Below are positions 6,927-10,976 of a stretch of DNA of 10,976 bases, piece after piece. The DNA is from JBLHKS01 sp047620505 (GTDB taxonomy: Bacteria > Verrucomicrobiota > Verrucomicrobiia > Verrucomicrobiales > DEV007). The notes below the pieces were generated by a model. It did not search any database and had not been told where the DNA came from. It saw only the letters and a program-made list of their open reading frames with translations. The translations under genes were made by a program, and so were the position numbers. Each line of letters opens with the position of its first letter. Position 1 is the stretch's first letter. Location of the stretch: NCBI GenBank assembly GCA_047620505.1, contig JBLHKS010000228.1, positions 1 to 10,976 on the forward strand, read 5' to 3'.

Positions 6927-7697
6927 ATGCCACAACGCTACAGAATTCAATTTCCACCCGAACATGAGCACGATTTAGCACAGGACAAAGTCTACTTTTA
7001 TTTAATCGAAAACGGCGAGCAAGTTAGACTCCGTTTTCATGATTACCCTGAAATTTTTCGCCGCCCCGGTCTCTATGAACAGCTTTTTTATGACCGGCTG
7101 AAGTGCACGTCTCCCAGAAAGGTAAGTGAACTTTTGCAGCGAAGTTTAGCTTCCGAAATGCTGATCTGCAGCGAGCTGCGCGTCTTGGACCTGGGAGCAG
7201 GCAACGGAATGATGGCTGAGGAGCTACGCAAACTTGGCGTCTCGCGGGTTATTGGCGCGGACATTATCAAAGAAGCTGGCGAAGCGGCGATTCGCGACCG
7301 GCCAACGGCTTATGATGACTACAAAGTGGCTGATTTTACCGAGCTAAGCCCTGAAGATCTTGAGGAGTTGTCTGATTGGAATTTCGATTGCCTGACCTCC
7401 GTGGCCGCCCTCGGTTTTGGTGATATTCCGCCCGAAGCATTCTTCACGGCCCTCCGCTTGATTCCAAAGGACGGTTGGGTGGCGTTCAATATCAAGGAAA
7501 CCTTTCTGGATAACTCAGATCAAAGCGGCTTTTCTCGGTTCATTCGCGAATTGATCTTCTCCGAGTACCTCGACATTTATCACTTGGAACTATACCGGCA
7601 CCGACTCTCTATGGAAGGAATTCCGCTGAAATATTTTGCACTCGTGGGCCGAATCACGACTGCCGTTCCCGCAGATTTCCTGGAGAAAACGCTCTGA
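6927..7697 (+). CDS. Class I SAM-dependent methyltransferase
   Basis: This 256-aa protein starts at ATG 6927, with a GGGTGG purine-rich stretch 8 nt upstream; a GTG at 6915 in the same frame would add four residues. The SAM-binding motif I is VLDLGAGNG (Asp88 to Gly94). The acidic residue at the end of beta2 is Asp112 in IGADII, and VADFTEL follows as the next Rossmann strand. The first 80 or so residues form a separate N-terminal segment with the run HDYPEIFRRPGLYEQLF, of unknown role. No membrane segment or signal peptide is seen, so it is cytoplasmic. The methyl acceptor is unknown; there is no (D/N)PP(Y/F) motif, which argues against a DNA or protein N-methyltransferase. The gene ends 3 nt before an MFS transporter gene, so the two are very probably one operon. 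Confidence 0.88.
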   Translation: MPQRYRIQFPPEHEHDLAQDKVYFYLIENGEQVRLRFHDYPEIFRRPGLYEQLFYDRLKCTSPRKVSELLQRSLASEMLICSELRVLDLGAGNGMMAEELRKLGVSRVIGADIIKEAGEAAIRDRPTAYDDYKVADFTELSPEDLEELSDWNFDCLTSVAALGFGDIPPEAFFTALRLIPKDGWVAFNIKETFLDNSDQSGFSRFIRELIFSEYLDIYHLELYRHRLSMEGIPLKYFALVGRITTAVPADFLEKTL

Positions 7698-7700
7698 TTG

Positions 7701-8972
7701 ATGGGCGATCCTGACCGTCATCCAAGCGCCGCACGCAAGGCTTTCGCAATGCTGGCGCTGACCGCGGCGGGCGAGTCGATTTTCTTCCTACCTTTTATCA
7801 TTGCGCGGGTTTTTCGGCCGACGTTTCTAGACGTATTCGGCCTGACAAATCTCCAACTCGGTGCCTGTTTCTCTGCCTACGGCGTGGTGGCGATGATCGC
7901 CTATTTCCCCGGCGGGCCGCTTGCCGACCGGTTTGAGGCACGGAAACTGATGGCCGTTGCCTTGGTGGCGACAGCATTGGGAGGACTTCTGTTTGTTTCG
8001 CTTCCCGCGCTCGCAACCCTCAAACTGCTTTACGGATTTTGGGGGCTAACAACGATTCTCCTTTTCTGGGCCGCGATGATTCGGGCAACGCGGGAGTGGG
8101 GCAGAGATTCCACGCAGGGTTTGGCCTTCGGCTTGCTCGATGGTGGGCGTGGGTTGATGACGGCGGTGATGGGAAGCGTTTCGGTGGCAGTTTTCGCTTT
8201 CCTTCTGCCCAGCGATATCGACAGTGCGACTGCGGAACAGAAGGCGACCGCGTTTCAGCAGATCATCTGGGGCTTCGGATTCGTCGTGCTCACGGTAGCG
8301 ATCTTTGTTTGGTTCGCCCTACCGCGTCACGCTTCGGAATCGGGAAAAAAGCGGGAAGAAATGTCGTTAGAAGGTGTGAGGCGCGTGCTGGCGATGCCGA
8401 CGGTTTGGCTTCAGGCCCTCATTTTGGTATGCGCATACGTTGGGTTTCAAGGAACAAACGATTTTTCGCTTTTGGCGCGAGATGCGCTCGATCTCAATGA
8501 AGTGGAAGCGGCGGGAGCGGGCACCATTTCGCTTTGGACGCGACCCGTAGCGGCGATTCTGGCAGGAGTTCTCGCGGATCGATTTGGCGCGATCCGGATG
8601 ACGTTCGTTAGTTTCGGGTTGTTGCTTTTGGGTAGCTCTGCGATTGCCGCCGGAGTGCTTGCGCCTGGTAAAATGGCGCTGTTTTTCTTCGTCGTGGTAA
8701 CGGCAAGCGCAGGAATCTTTGCACTGCGCGGATTGTATTATGCCATTATGCAAGATGGCAAAGTGCCCTTGGTCTACACCGGCAGCGCGGTTGGCGTGAT
8801 TTCGGTCATTGGTTATACGCCTGACGTCTTTATGGGCCCGGTGACGGGGTGGCTATTGGATCGGTCACCCGGCGAGCTGGGACATCAGCATCTGTTTGCG
8901 ACGGTGGCGGCGTTTGCTTTGTTGGGAATCTTGGCCACGTGGCTGTTTCGGCATTGTTCGCGCTTGGGATGA
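7701..8972 (+). CDS. Major facilitator superfamily transporter
   Basis: This 423-aa polytopic membrane protein starts at ATG 7701, three bases after the methyltransferase stop; a TTG at 7698 abuts it, so translational coupling is likely. About 11-12 hydrophobic segments are spread over two halves. The MFS motif A in the loop between helices 2 and 3 reads GGPLADRFEARK at residues 71-82, and its second-half counterpart GVLADRFG is at 289-296. A charged cytoplasmic loop (SESGKKREEMS) lies between the halves, as expected. Length and layout are those of ordinary 12-helix MFS symporters or antiporters. The substrate and direction cannot be read from the sequence. Pairing with a methyltransferase suggests the two act on the same small molecule. 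Confidence 0.93.
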   Translation: MGDPDRHPSAARKAFAMLALTAAGESIFFLPFIIARVFRPTFLDVFGLTNLQLGACFSAYGVVAMIAYFPGGPLADRFEARKLMAVALVATALGGLLFVSLPALATLKLLYGFWGLTTILLFWAAMIRATREWGRDSTQGLAFGLLDGGRGLMTAVMGSVSVAVFAFLLPSDIDSATAEQKATAFQQIIWGFGFVVLTVAIFVWFALPRHASESGKKREEMSLEGVRRVLAMPTVWLQALILVCAYVGFQGTNDFSLLARDALDLNEVEAAGAGTISLWTRPVAAILAGVLADRFGAIRMTFVSFGLLLLGSSAIAAGVLAPGKMALFFFVVVTASAGIFALRGLYYAIMQDGKVPLVYTGSAVGVISVIGYTPDVFMGPVTGWLLDRSPGELGHQHLFATVAAFALLGILATWLFRHCSRLG

Positions 8973-9242
8973 TTGCGATTTACCTTTTTGGATGCGATTC
9001 TGATATAAGTGTCGCTTCGCCCGCATAGCTAATTCTACTGTGTTTCCTTCGGGTGCCGATTTAGCTTAGATTGGATCGAAGTCGCGGCGCGGGCGATTTA
9101 GTGGCGCTGGATTTCCGAGTCCAATGGATAGTGGGTGATGATTGAGGAATGTCACGGGAGTGAAGGGAAACGCGCGGATCAAAAGCGAGAGCGGTTTCGG
9201 AAACCACTTTCCAAAAATCTGCGCGTCCGCCAGGTTCGAACG
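8973..9242. other. 270-bp intergenic region with no supported gene
   Basis: Between the MFS stop and the chosen ATG of the M24 peptidase I find no tRNA, convincing hairpin or promoter pair. A minus-strand frame spanning 9066-9305 is open but overlaps the peptidase start and shows no recognisable motif. The M24 frame is itself open back to 9135, but that stretch is Arg/Lys-rich and unlike the family's N-terminus. Confidence 0.5.
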
Positions 9243-10391
9243 ATGAGCAATCTCCGTTCGACGATTCAGGCCGGCGTGCCGCAGACCAACAGTGCGCTTT
9301 TTCATGCGATCCGGTTTTCAGTCGGCGATCCGGTTGCGTTGCTGAGGATCGACGGCACCCAGACGATCGCGATTGTGCGGGACATCGAGATGGAGCGGGC
9401 GAAGGGGCAGGTGCCGGCGGATCAGATCGCGTGTCCGGCGGATTTCACGCCTGAGGGCGGGCTTTCGGCGGATCGTGAGGTGGCGACGGCGCAGGCAGCT
9501 GCGGAGTGTCTTCGGCGAAACGGTGTGAGCGAAGTCGTGGCGGACCGGGCGTTGCCGATGAGCTTTGCGCACGTGATTCAGGAGGCGGGCATTCGCGTCG
9601 TTTGCGATCTTGAAATGGGCGTGATGGAGCGCCGACAGAAGTCTGCCGAGGATGTTGAGCTGTTGCGGCAGGCGCAGGGCGTGACCGAGGAAGCGATCCG
9701 GCTGGCCTGCGAAATGATCGGCCGCTCGGAGGCGCAGGCGGACGGCGTGCTGCATCATGACGGCGCGGTGCTGACGAGCGAGCGAGTGCAGGCGGCGGTA
9801 AACGTTTTTCTGATGGGGAAGGGCTTCAGCGGACCGGCCTTCATCGTGGCTGGCGGACCGCAGGGCGCGTCTTGTCATCACACTGGAAATGGCGAGCTCA
9901 GGACGGGGCAGCCGGTGATCGTGGACATTTTCCCGACGTCGCAGACGACGCATTTTTGTGGCGATTGCACGAGGTCGGTCGTGCATGGCGAGATCCCTGA
10001 CGAGGTCACAAAAATGCACGCCGCCGTCTGCGAAGCGAAGCGAAACGCGTGCGATGTGCTTCGACCGGGCGTCACTGGCAAGGAGGTTCACGCGGCGACG
10101 GTCGAGACGCTGGAGCGGCTCGGTTATCACGCTGGTTTTCCGCCTGAAGGCGCGCCGGCTTCGTACTGCACGATGCATCACGGAACCGGCCACGGAATCG
10201 GACTCGACGTGCACGAACCGCCGTTGCTCGACGCGACAGGAATTGCGTTAGTCGAAGGCGATGCGTTGACGGTTGAGCCAGGTTTGTATCGCAAAGACCT
10301 CGGCGGAGTCCGCGTGGAGGACATGGTCGTCGTTACCGCGGACGGCCACATCAATCTCAATCAGCTGCCGGAGGGACTCGACTGGCGATAG
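9243..10391 (+). CDS. M24-family metallopeptidase, Xaa-Pro aminopeptidase type
   Basis: From the ATG at 9243 this is a 382-aa protein. Residues 1-130 look like the creatinase/prolidase N-terminal domain and the remainder is the pita-bread catalytic domain. All five dinuclear-metal ligands are in place: Asp228 (VDIFP), Asp241 (GDCTR), His317 (HHGTGHGIGLDVHEP), Glu345 (TVEPGLY) and Glu359 (GVRVEDMVVV). The family removes N-terminal residues preceding proline or splits X-Pro dipeptides. No signal peptide is seen, so it is probably cytoplasmic. An in-frame start at 9135 would add 36 basic residues and is disfavoured. It is shorter than E. coli PepP (about 440 aa), so aminopeptidase versus dipeptidase is left open. 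It stands apart from its neighbours (270 bp upstream gap). Confidence 0.93.
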   Translation: MSNLRSTIQAGVPQTNSALFHAIRFSVGDPVALLRIDGTQTIAIVRDIEMERAKGQVPADQIACPADFTPEGGLSADREVATAQAAAECLRRNGVSEVVADRALPMSFAHVIQEAGIRVVCDLEMGVMERRQKSAEDVELLRQAQGVTEEAIRLACEMIGRSEAQADGVLHHDGAVLTSERVQAAVNVFLMGKGFSGPAFIVAGGPQGASCHHTGNGELRTGQPVIVDIFPTSQTTHFCGDCTRSVVHGEIPDEVTKMHAAVCEAKRNACDVLRPGVTGKEVHAATVETLERLGYHAGFPPEGAPASYCTMHHGTGHGIGLDVHEPPLLDATGIALVEGDALTVEPGLYRKDLGGVRVEDMVVVTADGHINLNQLPEGLDWR

Positions 10392-10433
10392 TAAACCTGC
10401 GAGCAAGACCTTGGAAGGAACTGGTGAACGAGA

Positions 10434-10458
10434 TTTGCCGCCGAATTCGATCGGCAAA
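10434..10458. terminator. Hairpin downstream of the M24 peptidase gene
   Basis: TTTGCCG (10434-10440) and CGGCAAA (10452-10458) form a perfect 7-bp stem around an 11-nt loop, 42 nt after the peptidase stop. A nested alternative stem, CCGA/TCGG, is also possible. There is no T-run after the stem on either strand, so termination is only suggested by position between converging reading frames. Confidence 0.3.
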
Positions 10459-10532
10459 ATATGAGCGATGACCTGCTGGATCTCCTTCGTTCGGACTAGG
10501 TTAGACTATGGATCTCATCGACGAATCACTTT

Positions 10533-10772
10533 CTACCCACCGAGAATCGGAACGCTCTTTTCGTTCGGCTCATCAGCGCCTTTGGACAAGAAGCGCAATT
10601 CCATCAAGTGTTCGGCGATGGTGGGGATCTTCACGTGTTGAGTATTCACGCGGTCGTTCCGGATTTCTTGGCCTGACTGAACGAGTCTTGTTAGAAAGTC
10701 GCCAAAAGGCCCGCTCATTCCGCCGGACAAGAGGATCCCAAGCAGAGGTCGAATCAGGCTGCTCTTGCGAAA
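10533..10772 (-). pseudogene. 3' part of an unrecognised minus-strand coding sequence
   Basis: On the minus strand the frame from 10772 to the TAG at 10533-10535 encodes about 79 residues of protein-like composition. A hydrophobic run, LIRPLLGILLSGGMSGPFG, comes first, then a polar C-terminal part containing HVKIPTIAEHLMEL and ending PILGG. A TGA at 10773-10775 closes the frame upstream. The first possible start is a TTG at 10730, with ATG only at 10718, neither preceded by a Shine-Dalgarno, so the frame looks like the tail of a longer gene broken by a frameshift or rearrangement. I do not recognise the family. Confidence 0.35.
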
Positions 10773-10775
10773 TCA

Positions 10776-10976
10776 AGCTTCATAGGCCAATCTGCGCAAT
10801 GGGCTCCGTTCTCACGCCACTAACATTGCTACAAGACGCCGACGCCCGCGGCGCGGAAGCATGTCAGGCCAAAGACCGTGCGGATCGAGGTGATCTCGGG
10901 CAGTTCTTCACCACGCCCGATGTGCAACGGTGTGGAAAACTTCCCTTAGAAATTGGCGTAGATTTCGTGCAGTCTG
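10776..10976. other. Unresolved right end of the window
   Basis: No complete gene is visible. On the minus strand one frame enters from beyond the window as RLHEIYANF and stops at TAA 10946-10948, which could be the true C-terminus of a neighbouring gene. The same frame then reopens to a TAG near 10835. On the plus strand a frame open from ATG 10508 runs unbroken off the window end (156 codons). It includes GDLGQFFTTPDV near 10895-10930. Its first half is Arg/Ser-rich like an antisense shadow, so I do not call it a gene. Confidence 0.4.

Noticed and set aside
9066..9305. 79-aa minus-strand frame upstream of the M24 gene
   Set aside because: It overlaps the peptidase start, has no identifiable motif, and is short enough to be open by chance.
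9318..10214. 298-aa minus-strand frame inside the M24 peptidase gene
   Set aside because: The plus strand carries all five M24 metal ligands in order; the minus frame is His/Arg-rich with no recognisable domain.
10461..10499. 12-codon ORF (MSDDLLDLLRSD) after the M24 gene
   Set aside because: It is too short, with no Shine-Dalgarno and no context to support translation.

Overview
The window reads as a moderately GC-rich chromosomal segment from a free-living heterotrophic bacterium. A secreted protein with ten Ca-binding FG-GAP loops, an exported Cys-type sulfatase beside xylose isomerase, a PQQ-propeller remnant and mostly weak or absent Shine-Dalgarno sequences together suggest the Planctomycetota/Verrucomicrobiota (PVC) group. 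That placement is an inference from gene content; no rRNA or other phylogenetic marker is present.

Layout. Positions 1-930 are a scar. A 118-bp stretch occurs twice, exactly, at 1-118 and 353-470, bracketing the 3' end of a PQQ-like beta-propeller gene. Each copy carries the start of the next gene (a short signal-peptide-like beginning) and then runs into unrelated sequence. To its right lies an internal piece of an IS3-family transposase (minus strand) that has lost both ends and one catalytic Asp, then a doubtful minus-strand hypothetical ORF. Positions 935-3202 (+) encode a secreted 755-aa FG-GAP/VCBS-type protein. Convergent to it is a minus-strand pair: xylose isomerase (xylA, 5264-3951) followed 19 nt later by a site-2-protease-like M50 membrane metalloprotease (3931-3233). 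Divergent from xylA is an exported sulfatase (5353-6747, +). Then come a class I SAM-dependent methyltransferase (6927-7697) and an MFS transporter (7701-8972), separated by 3 nt and almost certainly one transcript. A solitary M24 metallopeptidase of the Xaa-Pro aminopeptidase type follows (9243-10391). The last 585 bp hold no intact gene; the best signal is the 3' part of a minus-strand coding sequence ending at 10533, with its upstream part broken.

How the genes fit together. The sulfatase, the secreted FG-GAP protein and xylose isomerase are compatible with growth on sulfated, pentose-containing polysaccharide: desulfation outside the cytoplasm and conversion of released xylose to xylulose inside. 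No xylulokinase, glycoside hydrolase or sugar transporter is in view, so this is context rather than a demonstrated pathway. The methyltransferase/MFS pair looks like a modify-and-transport unit for a small molecule of unknown identity. I see no defence system, CRISPR array, tRNA, rRNA or prophage. The most unusual parts are the duplicated, rearranged left end (either a real tandem duplication next to IS debris or an assembly fold) and the broken right end.
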